The notes: generated by a model not told the origin, from the sequence alone. 64,000 nt of DNA from DATDAH01 sp963845425 (GCA_963845425.1 CAWJSC010000005.1:186001-250000), one strand, 5' to 3'. Counted from the first letter of the stretch, positions 42,241 to 51,548 are shown. Numbers and translations: made by a program.

Positions 42241-42645
42241 CTACCCGAGGACCTTGGTCAGCTCGACGGTGGTGTGGTCGGGAAAAGTGCGCACGGCGAA
42301 GGTGTCGGCCACCTGGTAGGCGAGGCCGAGCTCGGGGCCGAGGTCGTCGACCACCTCCAAACCGGTGACCCACGGGACCATCCGCAGCTCCCGTCGCAGG
42401 CGGCGGTCAGACGTGATGTCCATGTGGACCACGCCCTCGTGGAGCGAGGCGTGGACCTCGATCCTCGTGACCGTGGGCATGAGGATCGTCTCGAAGCAGA
42501 TCTCGTCGCTGGCGACCAACAGGTCGTCGACGACCCAGCCTCGCACTCCCACGCGTCCGAGCCAACGGCGGAGCTCGGCGTGGATGATGGCGGGGGCAGC
42601 AGGATCGGCGGCAACCGTCAGGTCCAGCCTGTCGGTGTCATTCAT
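42241..42645 (-). CDS. anti-sigma factor/RsbW-like ATPase-fold protein
   Basis: A 134-residue protein with the layout of serine-kinase-type anti-sigma regulators: LRRWLGRVGVRGWVVDDLLVASDEICFETILMP (N-box-like region where E-N is replaced by DEICFE) and a weak G1-like segment. ATP-binding residues are degenerate. Such proteins usually bind a sigma factor or anti-anti-sigma partner; none is adjacent. Moderately confident on fold, low on role. Confidence 0.65.
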   Translation of the reverse strand: MNDTDRLDLTVAADPAAPAIIHAELRRWLGRVGVRGWVVDDLLVASDEICFETILMPTVTRIEVHASLHEGVVHMDITSDRRLRRELRMVPWVTGLEVVDDLGPELGLAYQVADTFAVRTFPDHTTVELTKVLG

Positions 42646-42714
42646 GGGACCAACCTGGCGTAGCGTTCCGGGGTGTCCGTTGTGTGTGTGCGATGCCCAC
42701 TATGCGCCACATGG

Positions 42715-42732
42715 AGTAGTTGGTCAACCACT
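42715..42732. promoter_or_regulatory. operator-like inverted repeat upstream of the secreted protease
   Basis: AGTAGTTG-GT-CAACCACT is an 18-bp near-perfect palindrome (one mismatch pair) in an AT-richer stretch of the 174-bp divergent gap between the anti-sigma-like gene and the protease. Confidence 0.4.
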
Positions 42733-42819
42733 ATTTGTGATTCTTTTGACCTACGCGCGTGCGTTCGCCTGGACGGGCGCTCGGCCTCCTGCCGGCGCCC
42801 CAGTTACCGTCGGCGGGCG

Positions 42820-44157
42820 ATGCGGGGGATGACGGTGGTTGTGGCGGTCCTGATCGGTGTGGTGTCCCTCGTGGCGGCGGAGCAGGCGGGGGCCGACCCG
42901 AGCATCGGGCCGACGCCGATCCCCGAGCAGACCGGCCCCGAGCGGTCGGGGCCGGAGACCACCACCCAGGACCGGACCTACACGTACACGCTGGCCACCC
43001 GGGGCACGGTCACCGCCGACACCCGGTACTTCGCCCTCCACGTGGCCCAGACGCTGAACGATCCTCGGGGATGGTCCCTCGGCGGGGCCATCGAGTTCCG
43101 TCAGGTGAGCAGCGGGGGCGACTTCACCGTCTACCTGGCCGAGGCGGGCACCCTGCCGTCGTTCGGCTACCCCTGCAGCAGCATGTGGTCCTGTCGGGTG
43201 GGGCGCAACGTCATCATCAACCAGACCCGGTGGCAGCAGGCCACCGACTCGTGGCGGACCGCCGGCGCCTCCCTCGACAGCTACCGGCACTACGTGGTCA
43301 ACCACGAGACGGGCCACTGGCTCGGCTTCGGCCACGCCAGCTGCCCCGGCTCCGGCCTGGCCGCCCCGGTCATGCAGCAGCAGTCCAAGGGCCTCAACGG
43401 CTGCCGCCACAACACCTGGCCGGTGTCGGGCGAGCGCTCGGCCGCGGGCAGCCGCCACGGCGTCTCGGTGCGGGACGCGGGGCCCGAGTCCCTGCGGGTC
43501 GACGTCGGCCAGGTCGGTGACAAGGTCCTCGCCTGTGACTGGAACGGTGACGGGCGCGAGACCCCCGGCGTGATCCGGGGCAACGAGTGGCGCCTGCGCA
43601 ACGACTTGCGCTCTGGGGGTCCGGCGGTGCGCTTCCTCTACGGCGACGTCGGCGACCGGTTCGTCTGCGGCGACTGGGACGGCAACGGCACCGAGACCCC
43701 CGGCGTCGTGCGGGGCAACCAGTGGTTGGTGCGCAACCGCAACAGCGCCGGCCCGCCCGTGGCCATCTTCGGCTTCGGGGCGGCCGACCAGCGTCCTGTC
43801 GTCGGCGACTGGAACGGGGACGGGACCGACACGGTCGGGACCGTCGACGGCAACGTCTGGCGGGTCCGCAACCGCAACTCGACCGGCCCGCCCTTCGCCA
43901 CCTTCACCTTCGGCCACCCCAACGACATCCCGGTGGTGGGGGACTGGGACGGCAACGGCCGCAGCGACCCCGCCATGGTGCGGGCCTCGACCTGGCGTCT
44001 GCGGCGGACCCTGACCAGCGGCTCGCCCGACCAGCAGATCAGCTTCGGACTGGCCGTGCCGCCCCTGGCCGGCCGATGGATCGGCCTGGCCAACGACCTC
44101 CCCGCCCGCAACACCAACGGCAAGGTCAACCTCCGCCGCTACGCCCCCACCCCCTGA
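42820..44157 (+). CDS. secreted DUF3152-type zinc metalloprotease with VCBS-like repeats
   Basis: A 445-residue exported protein: signal peptide (MTVVVAVLIGVVSLVAAEQAGA), then a metzincin-like domain (RTYTYTLATRGTVTADTRYFALHVAQTLNDPRGW...YRHYVVNHETGHWLGFGHASCPGSG), in which HETGHWLGFGH supplies three zinc His and the general base Glu. The C-terminal half has five repeats of the form xxGDWNGDGxxTxGxVxGNxWxxRNxxSxGPP, an FG-GAP/VCBS relative. ATG 42820 (or 42829) precedes the signal directly. A second FG-GAP protein is at 1349-3187. Confidence 0.87.
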   Translation: MRGMTVVVAVLIGVVSLVAAEQAGADPSIGPTPIPEQTGPERSGPETTTQDRTYTYTLATRGTVTADTRYFALHVAQTLNDPRGWSLGGAIEFRQVSSGGDFTVYLAEAGTLPSFGYPCSSMWSCRVGRNVIINQTRWQQATDSWRTAGASLDSYRHYVVNHETGHWLGFGHASCPGSGLAAPVMQQQSKGLNGCRHNTWPVSGERSAAGSRHGVSVRDAGPESLRVDVGQVGDKVLACDWNGDGRETPGVIRGNEWRLRNDLRSGGPAVRFLYGDVGDRFVCGDWDGNGTETPGVVRGNQWLVRNRNSAGPPVAIFGFGAADQRPVVGDWNGDGTDTVGTVDGNVWRVRNRNSTGPPFATFTFGHPNDIPVVGDWDGNGRSDPAMVRASTWRLRRTLTSGSPDQQISFGLAVPPLAGRWIGLANDLPARNTNGKVNLRRYAPTP

Positions 44158-44164
44158 CCCGACA

Positions 44165-44216
44165 CGTTCTGGTCATCCCTCTCTGTCGTGGAGGACACAG
44201 GGGAGGAACCAGAACG
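44165..44216. repeat. palindromic repeat, family A copy 3 (uninterrupted)
   Basis: CGTTCTGG and CCAGAACG ends; interior CTGTCGTGGAGGACACAG. Serves as reference for the neighbouring interrupted copy, of which it is a near duplicate. Confidence 0.8.
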
Positions 44217-44254
44217 GGTGCTAGCTGATTCTGGTCATCCCCCTCTGTCGTGGA

Positions 44255-45876
44255 GGGCCTGTCGTTCTTTCCGCTCCGGTCGTGGGGGGTGGCTGGGGGT
44301 GGTGGTCGGGTGTGGCCATGGCCGGGCGCGTGAGGACGGATTCGGGTTCAGGCGGGCTGGGGGGCGAGCTGGTCGATGATCTTGAGGGTGTTGTGAGCGA
44401 TGGCGTCGAGGTGGAACTCGGTGTTGACCGCGGCGAGGCCGCGACGGATGAACCGGCTGCCGCCGCGCTGGGTCTTGATGGCGGCGAAGGTTCCTTCGAT
44501 GAGGTGGCCGCGTTGTCGGTATCGGTGCCGGTTCTCGGGTCGGGCGAGTCGGGTGTTCATCGCCCAGCGGGCGATGGCCTTCTCGGAGGGCTTCTTGGTG
44601 ACTTTGGGAGTGGCGGCGGGGACGGCGTGGCTGTCGCCGCCTTCGCGCCAGGCGGCGTAGGCGGCGTAGGCGTGAGACTGGGACAGGCCGAGCTGGTCGA
44701 GGACGGTCCGGATGTCGCCGCCGGTGGCGTGGATGTGGGCGAAGATCTCGGCCCGTCGGGCCTGTTCAGCCGAGCGGGCCGCGGCGGCTTCGGCGACGGC
44801 GGCGGCGTGGAGGGCTTCGGGGTCAGGGCCCGGGTCGGTGACGGTGTTGCGGCGGTTGCCGGTGGCGACCAGCACCGTGGTGTCGGGCATGGCCTGCTCG
44901 AGCTCGGCGACATCGTCGACCTCGAAGTAGCCGGCATCGGCCAGGACCACCTCGGGGTGGCGGGTGACGCCCGCCGCGGCCAGGTTGGTGCGGGCCTGGT
45001 CAAGCATCGGGCACAACAACCCGAAATCATTCGCGGCCTGGGTGACGGTGACGCCCAGGATGATCTGGCCGTCACCGACCACCGTCTGGGCGTTGTAGCC
45101 CTGCACGAACCCGGCGCGGGTCTTGACGATCCGGCTCTCGGGGTCCGCGACATTGACCCTCGCGTCGGGGTCCTCGCCGCCCTCAGCGGTGTCGAGCTCG
45201 GCCAGAGCGGCCCGGATCCGTTCCAGGCGGCGGGCCGGTCTGGCCAACTCGGCCGGGACCCGGCCGCCGGCGTCGAGATCGGCTTCGTCCGCGGCGGCGG
45301 CCTCGGCCATCACCCGGGCCGCTTCGGCCTCCAGGCCGGCCCGCCGTCGATTGCCGTCCAGGCCGGCATCGGCACCGATCTTGGTGCCGTCGACCGCCAG
45401 GGTCCCCAGCGGGAGCATCTCGAGACGGTCACAGACCAGCAGTGTCTGCACCAACAGGCCCTCGATCGCGGCCTGGTGGTCCTGACGGAACCGGCAGATC
45501 GTGGAGTGGTCCGGGCCGTCCCCGCCACAGATCACCCGCCAGGCAACGTTCTCCACACAGGCCCGCTCGATCCGACGCGAGGACCGCATCCCCTGGCTGT
45601 AGGACCAGATCAACAACGTCACCAACATGGCCGGGTCCCACGCCCGCCGCCCCCGACCCCCGAGGCGATACCCGGCCTCGAAGCCCGACAGATTGAACTC
45701 GGCGACCAGCCCGATCACGAACCACACCGCATGGTCTTCCGGCAACCACTCGCCCATGTCCGGCGGCAACAAGAACTGCTGACCCCGATCCGGCACCCGA
45801 AACTCGCTCGCCATCCCAGCATCATGAACACTCCCCGCCCCGAACGCGAGCACCACCGGTATTTCGCGACAGGCCC
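44255..45876. mobile_element. IS1182-family insertion sequence, 1,622 bp, with TGGA target duplication
   Basis: Ends GGGCCTGTCG (left) and CGACAGGCCC (right) are perfect 10-bp inverted repeats, continuing imperfectly. Flanked by TGGA at 44251-44254 and 45877-45880. Contains one intact transposase gene. Confidence 0.87.
44348..45814 (-). CDS. IS1182-family transposase
   Basis: A 488-residue DDE transposase: N-terminal RGQQFLLPPDMGEWLPEDHAVWFVIGLVAEF, AWDPAMLVTLLIWSYSQGMRSSRRIERACVENVAWRVICGGDGPDHSTICRFRQDH, catalytic Asp in LAVDGTKIGADAG, second Asp in VVLADAGYFE, and a C-terminal CRFIRRGL-like region (RGGSRFIRRGLAAVNTEFHLDAIAHN) after KTQ. ATG 45814 (MASEFRVPDRG) is the first start inside the element; the frame opens further upstream into flanking host DNA. 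No stops or frameshifts, so possibly active. Confidence 0.9.
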   Translation of the reverse strand: MASEFRVPDRGQQFLLPPDMGEWLPEDHAVWFVIGLVAEFNLSGFEAGYRLGGRGRRAWDPAMLVTLLIWSYSQGMRSSRRIERACVENVAWRVICGGDGPDHSTICRFRQDHQAAIEGLLVQTLLVCDRLEMLPLGTLAVDGTKIGADAGLDGNRRRAGLEAEAARVMAEAAAADEADLDAGGRVPAELARPARRLERIRAALAELDTAEGGEDPDARVNVADPESRIVKTRAGFVQGYNAQTVVGDGQIILGVTVTQAANDFGLLCPMLDQARTNLAAAGVTRHPEVVLADAGYFEVDDVAELEQAMPDTTVLVATGNRRNTVTDPGPDPEALHAAAVAEAAAARSAEQARRAEIFAHIHATGGDIRTVLDQLGLSQSHAYAAYAAWREGGDSHAVPAATPKVTKKPSEKAIARWAMNTRLARPENRHRYRQRGHLIEGTFAAIKTQRGGSRFIRRGLAAVNTEFHLDAIAHNTLKIIDQLAPQPA

Positions 45877-45909
45877 TGGAGGACAGAGGGGCGCAACCAG
45901 AACGGGTGG

Positions 45910-46854
<945 letters not shown>

Positions 46855-46926
46855 CGTCACCCGCCCATCGTGGCAGACCACTACGTTGACCGCCCGAGCC
46901 CCGCCGGGGCCTGCGAGGGGAGCGGC

Positions 46927-47808
46927 ATGGCCGGGCTACAGGGTGATCTCACGGGCAAGGCGGCGGTGGTCACCGGGGGAGGCAGCGGCATCGGCCGGTC
47001 CCTCTGCCTGGCGTTGGCCGATGCGGGCATGGACGTACTGGCCGCCGACATCGACCTCGCCGCCGCCGAGGAGACGGCGGCGGCGGTCACCGAGCGCGGC
47101 CCCCGGGGCGTCGCCGCCCGATGCGACGTGACCGATCCCGACGAGGTGCGGGCGCTGGCCGACACGGCGTGGGAAGCGCTGGACGGGGTCGACCTGATCT
47201 GGAACAACGCCGGGGTTGTCGGCACCAATCTGCTCCTCGAGACCCCGCTGGAGGAGATGCGGTGGGTGTTGGAGGTGAACGCGGTCGGGCCGTTCATCGG
47301 CATGGTCGAGTTCGGTCGCCGCTTCGTCGAGCAGGGCACGCCGTGCCGGATCGTCACGACCGGCTCCGAGCACAGCCTCGGCGTCCCCAACGCCATGAGC
47401 GCCCCCTACACGGCCAGCAAGCACGCCGTGCTCGCCTTCTCCGACGTGCTGCGCAGGGAGGTACCGGACTTCGTCGGGGTCAGCGTCCTCTGCCCCGGCC
47501 TGGTCAGCACCCGGCTGTGGGAGGCGGACCGCAACCGGCCCGATGACGCCGGCGGGACGAACGCCATGGGCCACGACATGGCCAAGCAGCTCTTCGACCA
47601 GGGCATGCCCGCCGACGAGCTGGCGGCCCGAGCGGTGGCCGGCATCCAGCGGGGCGACTTCGTCATCGTCACCCACGCCCACTCCCGCAAGTTCGCCGCC
47701 GAGCGCTGTCAGGAGGTGCTCGGCGCCTTCGACCGCGAGGAGCTCCCCGGTGCCGACGACCGCTACGACATCGACATGATCGTCAATCGGATGATCGCTG
47801 ACCTCTAG
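46927..47808 (+). CDS. short-chain dehydrogenase/reductase
   Basis: A 293-residue SDR with TGGGSGIGRS, NNAG (IWNNAGVVG), a Ser in TTGSEHSLG and YTASK; the longer C-terminus with GMPADELAARAVAGIQRGDFVIVTHAHSRKF is typical of a mycobacterial/actinobacterial SDR subgroup. Divergent from the MBL gene with 72 bp between starts. Substrate unknown. Confidence 0.87.
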   Translation: MAGLQGDLTGKAAVVTGGGSGIGRSLCLALADAGMDVLAADIDLAAAEETAAAVTERGPRGVAARCDVTDPDEVRALADTAWEALDGVDLIWNNAGVVGTNLLLETPLEEMRWVLEVNAVGPFIGMVEFGRRFVEQGTPCRIVTTGSEHSLGVPNAMSAPYTASKHAVLAFSDVLRREVPDFVGVSVLCPGLVSTRLWEADRNRPDDAGGTNAMGHDMAKQLFDQGMPADELAARAVAGIQRGDFVIVTHAHSRKFAAERCQEVLGAFDREELPGADDRYDIDMIVNRMIADL

Positions 47809-47926
47809 TGGGTGACGGGCCCGGCCTGAGCGAGGCGGCGCGACGGAGTGGAGCAGCAGTGGTGACACTCGGTCTCGGCGGCGCCGGCCTTGCCGAGCGC
47901 CGCGAAACCCACGCGGGCGAGAGTAC

Positions 47927-48598
47927 CTAGAGGTCCAGGGTCCCGCCCTCGCTGATCCCGGACATCCGCACGATCTTGGCCTTGGTGCGCACGAGGACGT
48001 CCCGGGGGCTGGCCGCCACCTCGTCGGCCAGCGCCAGGGCGGCGGCGACGGGGTCCTCGGCCACTTCGCGGACGAGACCGAGCCGCCAGGCCTCCGGCGC
48101 GTCGATCGTCCGGGTGGTCAGGCACAGGTCGCGGGCCACGGCCCCACCGACCAGGTCCCGCAGCGGCCCGTACACCACGTCGCCGAAGCGGATCTCGGGG
48201 TGGGCGAAGGTGGCGGCCGGCCCCGCGACCCGGATGTCGCAGAGCACCGCGAGGTCGAAGCCGCCCGCAATCGCCGGGCCGTTCACGGCGGCGATCGTCG
48301 GCACGGGGAAGGCGTGCCAGCGCCGGTGCCATTCGTCGCTGCTGGCCCAGAGCTCCTCCATGGCCGGCGGGTCCGCCATTGCCGTCTCGAACTCGCCGAG
48401 GTCGAAGCCGGCGCAGAACCCGGTGCCCGCGCCGGTCACCACCAGGGTGCGGAGGGTCTCGTCCCCGGCCAACTCGGCCAGCAGGGCGTTGGCCTCCTGA
48501 CGCATCGCGGTGGACAGGGCGTTGCGGCGATCGGGTCGGTCGAGGATGACGAGGGCCACGCCGTCGGCGGGTCGTTCCGTGCGGAGCAGGTCGGCCAT
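47927..48598 (-). CDS. enoyl-CoA hydratase/isomerase family protein
   Basis: A 223-residue crotonase with oxyanion-hole motifs GFCAGFDLGEF and NGPAIAGGFDLAVLCDIRVA, and the PEIRFGDVVYGP segment. It is about 30-40 residues shorter than usual, ending soon after the last core helix (TKAKIVRMSGISEGGTLDL). ATG 48598 starts the family N-terminus. Specific reaction cannot be assigned. Confidence 0.84.
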   Translation of the reverse strand: MADLLRTERPADGVALVILDRPDRRNALSTAMRQEANALLAELAGDETLRTLVVTGAGTGFCAGFDLGEFETAMADPPAMEELWASSDEWHRRWHAFPVPTIAAVNGPAIAGGFDLAVLCDIRVAGPAATFAHPEIRFGDVVYGPLRDLVGGAVARDLCLTTRTIDAPEAWRLGLVREVAEDPVAAALALADEVAASPRDVLVRTKAKIVRMSGISEGGTLDL

Positions 48599-48662
48599 GG
48601 CCCGGAGTGTCGCGCGTGTTCGGGTGACCGGGGACCGTGAGCCGGCGTGGGATGCTCCGGAC

Positions 48663-49481
48663 GTGGCCACTCCGCTGCTGGTCCTCGCCGCCGGTCTCGC
48701 CGCGGCCGTCGGCTCGGTCGGGGGGCTGGGTGGAGCGCTGCTCCTGGTCCCCCTGCTGGTGGCCACGGGGACGCCGGCGTCTGAGGCCGCCCCCCTCGGC
48801 CTGGTGCTCGTCGCCGCCGGTTCCCTGGCCGGCGGCTCCCGGCACCTCGAGGACCGCTCGGTCAACCACCGCCTCGGCGTCACCGTCGAGGTGGCGGCCA
48901 GTGCCGGGGCCGTGGTCGGCGCCCTGCTCTCCGGGCTGGTCAGCGAGACGGTGCTGGTCTACGCCCTCGCCGTGGTCGCGCTGGTGGCCGCCGCGGCGGG
49001 CGGCAGCCGCAAGGGCATCCGCAACGCCCCACATCCGGCCTTCGGGCCCGAGCACGTGGGGGAGCGGGTGGGCATGGTGGGCGGCGCGGTGGCCCGGGTG
49101 GGCGGGGTCGCCCCGTACCGCCCCCGCCGCCTCCCGCTGGGCCTCGCGGCCATGTCGGTGGCCGGCCTCGTCTCGGGCATCTCGGGTGTCGGTGGTGGGT
49201 TCATCAAGACGCCGGTGATGAGCGAGATCATGTATGTCCCGGTGAAGGTGTCCGCCGCCACCAGCACCTTCACGGTGGGCATCACCGCGGCGGTGGGCCT
49301 CCTCGTCTTCGCCGCCCAGGGCCGCATCGAGGCCCATCCGGCGGCCGCGGTGATCATCGGCAGTGTCGCCGGTGGCCTCGCCGGCGCTCGCCTGCAGAAT
49401 CGCCTCCGGGGCCCGGCGGTGCGCAAGGTGATCGCCGTCATTCTCGTCCTGGTCGCCGTCATGCTGGTGACCACCGCGTGA
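48663..49481 (+). CDS. TSUP (TauE/SafE-type) membrane exporter
   Basis: A 272-residue protein with about eight membrane segments and the two related halves of the TSUP family, each starting near G-G-GGxxxxP (SVGGLGGALLLVPLLVATGTPASEA; GISGVGGGFIKTPVMSEIMYVPVKVSAATS). TSUP proteins export sulfite, sulfoacetate or related anions. GTG 48663 gives the shortest complete form; ATG 48597 is an alternative but adds Arg-rich sequence. Followed by a coupled small membrane protein. Confidence 0.84.
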   Translation: MATPLLVLAAGLAAAVGSVGGLGGALLLVPLLVATGTPASEAAPLGLVLVAAGSLAGGSRHLEDRSVNHRLGVTVEVAASAGAVVGALLSGLVSETVLVYALAVVALVAAAAGGSRKGIRNAPHPAFGPEHVGERVGMVGGAVARVGGVAPYRPRRLPLGLAAMSVAGLVSGISGVGGGFIKTPVMSEIMYVPVKVSAATSTFTVGITAAVGLLVFAAQGRIEAHPAAAVIIGSVAGGLAGARLQNRLRGPAVRKVIAVILVLVAVMLVTTA

Positions 49482-49765
49482 CCACCGGCGACCTGGCCCA
49501 GGAACCGATGGACCACCTGGTCAGGGCCCTCTGGTGGGTGGTGATGACCGCCGCTGCCCTGGCCGTGCTGGGCCTCGCGCTGCCGGGCGACCTCGGGGTG
49601 GCCGTGGCCGCCGCCGCGGTGGTCGTCGTCATCGCCGCGCCGCTCCTGCGGGTCCTCTGGTTGATCGTGGCCTGGTGGCGCTCCGGCGACTGGCGCTTCG
49701 TGGGCGCGGGCGTCGCCCTGCTCGCGGTGGTGGCCACCGGCTTCACCGTGGCCCTCCTCACCTGA
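49478..49765 (+). CDS. small membrane protein, DUF1634-like, coupled to TSUP
   Basis: A 95-residue protein with three hydrophobic helices (WWVVMTAAALAVLGLALP, GVAVAAAAVVVVIAAPLLRVLWLIVAWW, FVGAGVALLAVVATGFTVALL). Its GTG overlaps the TSUP stop (GTGA). DUF1634 proteins commonly sit next to TSUP transporters and may be a partner subunit. Confidence 0.75.
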   Translation: MTTGDLAQEPMDHLVRALWWVVMTAAALAVLGLALPGDLGVAVAAAAVVVVIAAPLLRVLWLIVAWWRSGDWRFVGAGVALLAVVATGFTVALLT

Positions 49766-50051
49766 CCTCGTCGCCGCCGGTCAGCTCCGACGGGGGACGG
49801 GGGCGGGCGAGCATCTGCTGGATCGAGGTGGCCAGGAGGCGGCCGTCCTCGGACCAGACCCGACCGGAGGACCCGATCGTGCCCCCGGTGGCGACCGGCG
49901 ACTCGGCATCGAGGAACAGGAACGTGCTGCCGGCCGGGGGCTGGTGGAAGGTCACGGTCACGTCGAGGTTGGGTGCCATCCACGCCTCCTCGACCCCGGG
50001 CTCGAGGGCGCGGACGACGTCGCCGCCGGTCACCCTGGTGTCGACCTCGAG
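49758..50051 (-). pseudogene. 3' remnant of an acyl-CoA thioesterase (TesB-like) gene
   Basis: The frame from about 50051 encodes LEVDTRVTGGDVVRALEPGVEEAWMAPNLDVTVTFHQPPAGSTFLFLDAESPVATGGTIGSSGRVWSEDGRLLATSIQQMLARP, the C-terminal half of a double-hotdog acyl-CoA thioesterase. There is no start codon at the beginning of the similarity and the N-terminal hotdog is missing; the frame runs into antisense of the MaoC gene. Probably truncated by a deletion when the two genes became neighbours. Confidence 0.65.
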
Positions 50052-50072
50052 ATCCCCATGCCCTGGCGACAA

Positions 50073-50078
50073 TAGGGT
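50073..50078 (+). promoter_or_regulatory. putative -10 box (TAGGGT) of the MaoC gene
   Basis: Ends 6 nt before ATG 50085; leaderless arrangement. Confidence 0.4.
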
Positions 50079-50084
50079 GAGGCC

Positions 50085-50555
50085 ATGGCGTGGGAACGAC
50101 CGATAACGGGGCGGTGGTTCGAGGACCTCGAGGTCGGCCTGGTCGTGGCCCACGCATTGGCCCGGACGATCACCGAGTCCGACAACATCAATTTCAGCCT
50201 CAGCACGCTGAACCCGGCGCCGCTGCACCTCGACAGCCACTACGCGGCGCAGACCGAGTTCGGCCGCCCGCTGGTGAACTCGATGTTCACCCTGGCCCTG
50301 CTGGTGGGTATCTCGGTCCACGAGACGACCCACGGCACCACAGTGGCCAACCTCGGCTTCGAGTCCGTGGCCTTCCCCGCCCCGGTCTTCCCCGGCGACA
50401 CCATCCATGCCGAGACCGAGGTCGTGGCGGTGCGGGACTCCGGCAGTCGCCCCGACGCCGGCATCGTCACCTTCGAGCACCGGGCCTTCAACCAGGACGA
50501 GACCCTGGTCTGCCGGGCCACCCGCACCGCCCTGATGCACCGTCGCCCGACCTGA
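50085..50555 (+). CDS. MaoC-like enoyl-CoA hydratase (mesaconyl-CoA hydratase-type)
   Basis: A 156-residue hotdog-fold hydratase: TITESDNINFSLSTLNPAPLHLDSHYAAQTEFGRPLVNSMFTLALLVG. The N-P-x-x-x-H-x-D arrangement provides hydratase-motif residues Asp/His. The convergent CitE-like lyase gene is a frequent neighbour of such hydratases in pathways of C5 dicarboxyl-CoA (mesaconyl/methylmalyl-CoA), so that reaction type is inferred. Confidence 0.82.
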   Translation: MAWERPITGRWFEDLEVGLVVAHALARTITESDNINFSLSTLNPAPLHLDSHYAAQTEFGRPLVNSMFTLALLVGISVHETTHGTTVANLGFESVAFPAPVFPGDTIHAETEVVAVRDSGSRPDAGIVTFEHRAFNQDETLVCRATRTALMHRRPT

Positions 50556-50562
50556 CCACTGG

Positions 50563-50612
50563 TTCTGGCGCCCGATTTCGGGGCCAGGACAGCGAAATCG
50601 GGCGCCAGAACG
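50563..50612. repeat. palindromic repeat, family B copy 2
   Basis: GTTCTGGCGCCCGATTTCG (50563-50581) pairs perfectly with 50594-50612. Loop GGGCCAGGACAG. Flanked by an outer CTGACC/GGTCAG pair. Fills the gap between the convergent MaoC and CitE-like genes. Confidence 0.83.
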
Positions 50613-50613
50613 G

Positions 50614-51456
50614 TCAGTCGGTGGCGCTGTCGAGGAGGGTGCGGGCCTGGCGGGCGAGCGGCTCGTCGACCATCTGGCCCTCGAAGGCGATGGCGGCGTA
50701 GCCGGCGGCCACGGCGGCGTCGTACGCCTCGATCAGGCGCCCGGCCCGGTCCAGCTCGTCGGGCGACGGGGTGAAGGCCTCGTGGGACCAGGCCACTTGG
50801 GCGGGGTGGATGCAGAGCTTGCCCCGGTAGCCGAGAGAGCGGCCGACGGCGGCGTCGGCCCGGAACCGGTCCTCGTCGGTGAGGTCGGTCACGACCTGGT
50901 CGACGGCCAGGGTGCCGGTGAGACGGGCGGCCAGGGCCACCCGGGACCGGGCGTAGAGGACCTCGGTACCCGCGGGCGTGCGTACGCCGCCGAGGTCGGC
51001 CACGTAGTCCTCGGCCCCGAAGTAGCCGACGAGCACCCGCGGGTCGGAAAGGACCTCCTCGGCCCGGGCCACCCCGACCGCGGTCTCGAGGCCGGCCACG
51101 ATGCCGAGCCCGTCGAGGCCGAGCTGGTCGAGGCGGGCGACCACCGTGACCACCTGCTCGGCCGACTCCAGCTTGGGCACCACGACCCCGGCGATGCCGG
51201 GGACCAGCGCGGTGGCCATGTCGGCGGCGAACCACTCGCTGGGGACGGCGTTGACGCGGACGTGCACGGCCACCTCGGGGTGCCCGTCCCGCAGCTCGGC
51301 CGCCGCCCGGGCCACGATGCCCTGGGCCTCGCCCTTCGCGTCTGCCGGAACGGCGTCCTCCAGGTCGAGCACCACGCCGTCCGGTCCCGAACGGGGCAGT
51401 TTGGCCAGCACCTCCGCCCGGTTCCCGGGGGCGAACAACAACGACCGCATGCGCAC
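50614..51456 (-). CDS. CitE-like HpcH/HpaI-family CoA-ester lyase
   Basis: A 280-residue TIM-barrel lyase: MRSLLFAPGNRAEVLAKLPRSGPDGVVLDLEDAVPADAK (acyl-binding Arg and metal region), VHVRVNAVPSEWFAAD, GVVVPKLESAEQV, GLETAVGVARAEE and KLCIHPAQVAW. Family enzymes split malyl-, methylmalyl- or citramalyl-CoA. GTG 51456 is chosen because TACGCT lies 7 nt upstream (leaderless pattern); ATG 51450 is two codons further in. Confidence 0.86.
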   Translation of the reverse strand: MRMRSLLFAPGNRAEVLAKLPRSGPDGVVLDLEDAVPADAKGEAQGIVARAAAELRDGHPEVAVHVRVNAVPSEWFAADMATALVPGIAGVVVPKLESAEQVVTVVARLDQLGLDGLGIVAGLETAVGVARAEEVLSDPRVLVGYFGAEDYVADLGGVRTPAGTEVLYARSRVALAARLTGTLAVDQVVTDLTDEDRFRADAAVGRSLGYRGKLCIHPAQVAWSHEAFTPSPDELDRAGRLIEAYDAAVAAGYAAIAFEGQMVDEPLARQARTLLDSATD

Positions 51457-51463
51457 GGCGGCG

Positions 51464-51469
51464 AGCGTA
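51464..51469 (-). promoter_or_regulatory. putative -10 box (TACGCT) of the CitE-like gene
   Basis: On the minus strand it ends 7 nt before GTG 51456. Confidence 0.35.
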
Positions 51470-51503
51470 CGGCCTGACCCGCCCATGGCCCGGAGGCAGC
51501 TGG

Positions 51504-51548
51504 GAATTGCGCCGATTTGTCACGCCCGGCGTGACAAATCGGCGCAAT
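51504..51548. repeat. 45-bp perfect palindrome, family C copy 1
   Basis: Two 22-bp arms (AATTGCGCCGATTTGTCACG... ) separated by one base at 51526. Almost identical to 57606-57652. Located between the divergent CitE-like and GH20 genes. Confidence 0.88.

Larger units (their letters stand above)
44228..45904. repeat. palindromic repeat, family A copy 4, split by an insertion sequence
   Basis: Left half 44228-44254 (ATTCTGG...CTGTCGTGGA) and right half 45877-45904 (TGGAGGACAGAGGGG...CCAGAACGGG). Joining them over the TGGA duplication restores CCCCTCTGTCG-TGGA-GGACAGAGGGG, a family A element. Confidence 0.85.
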
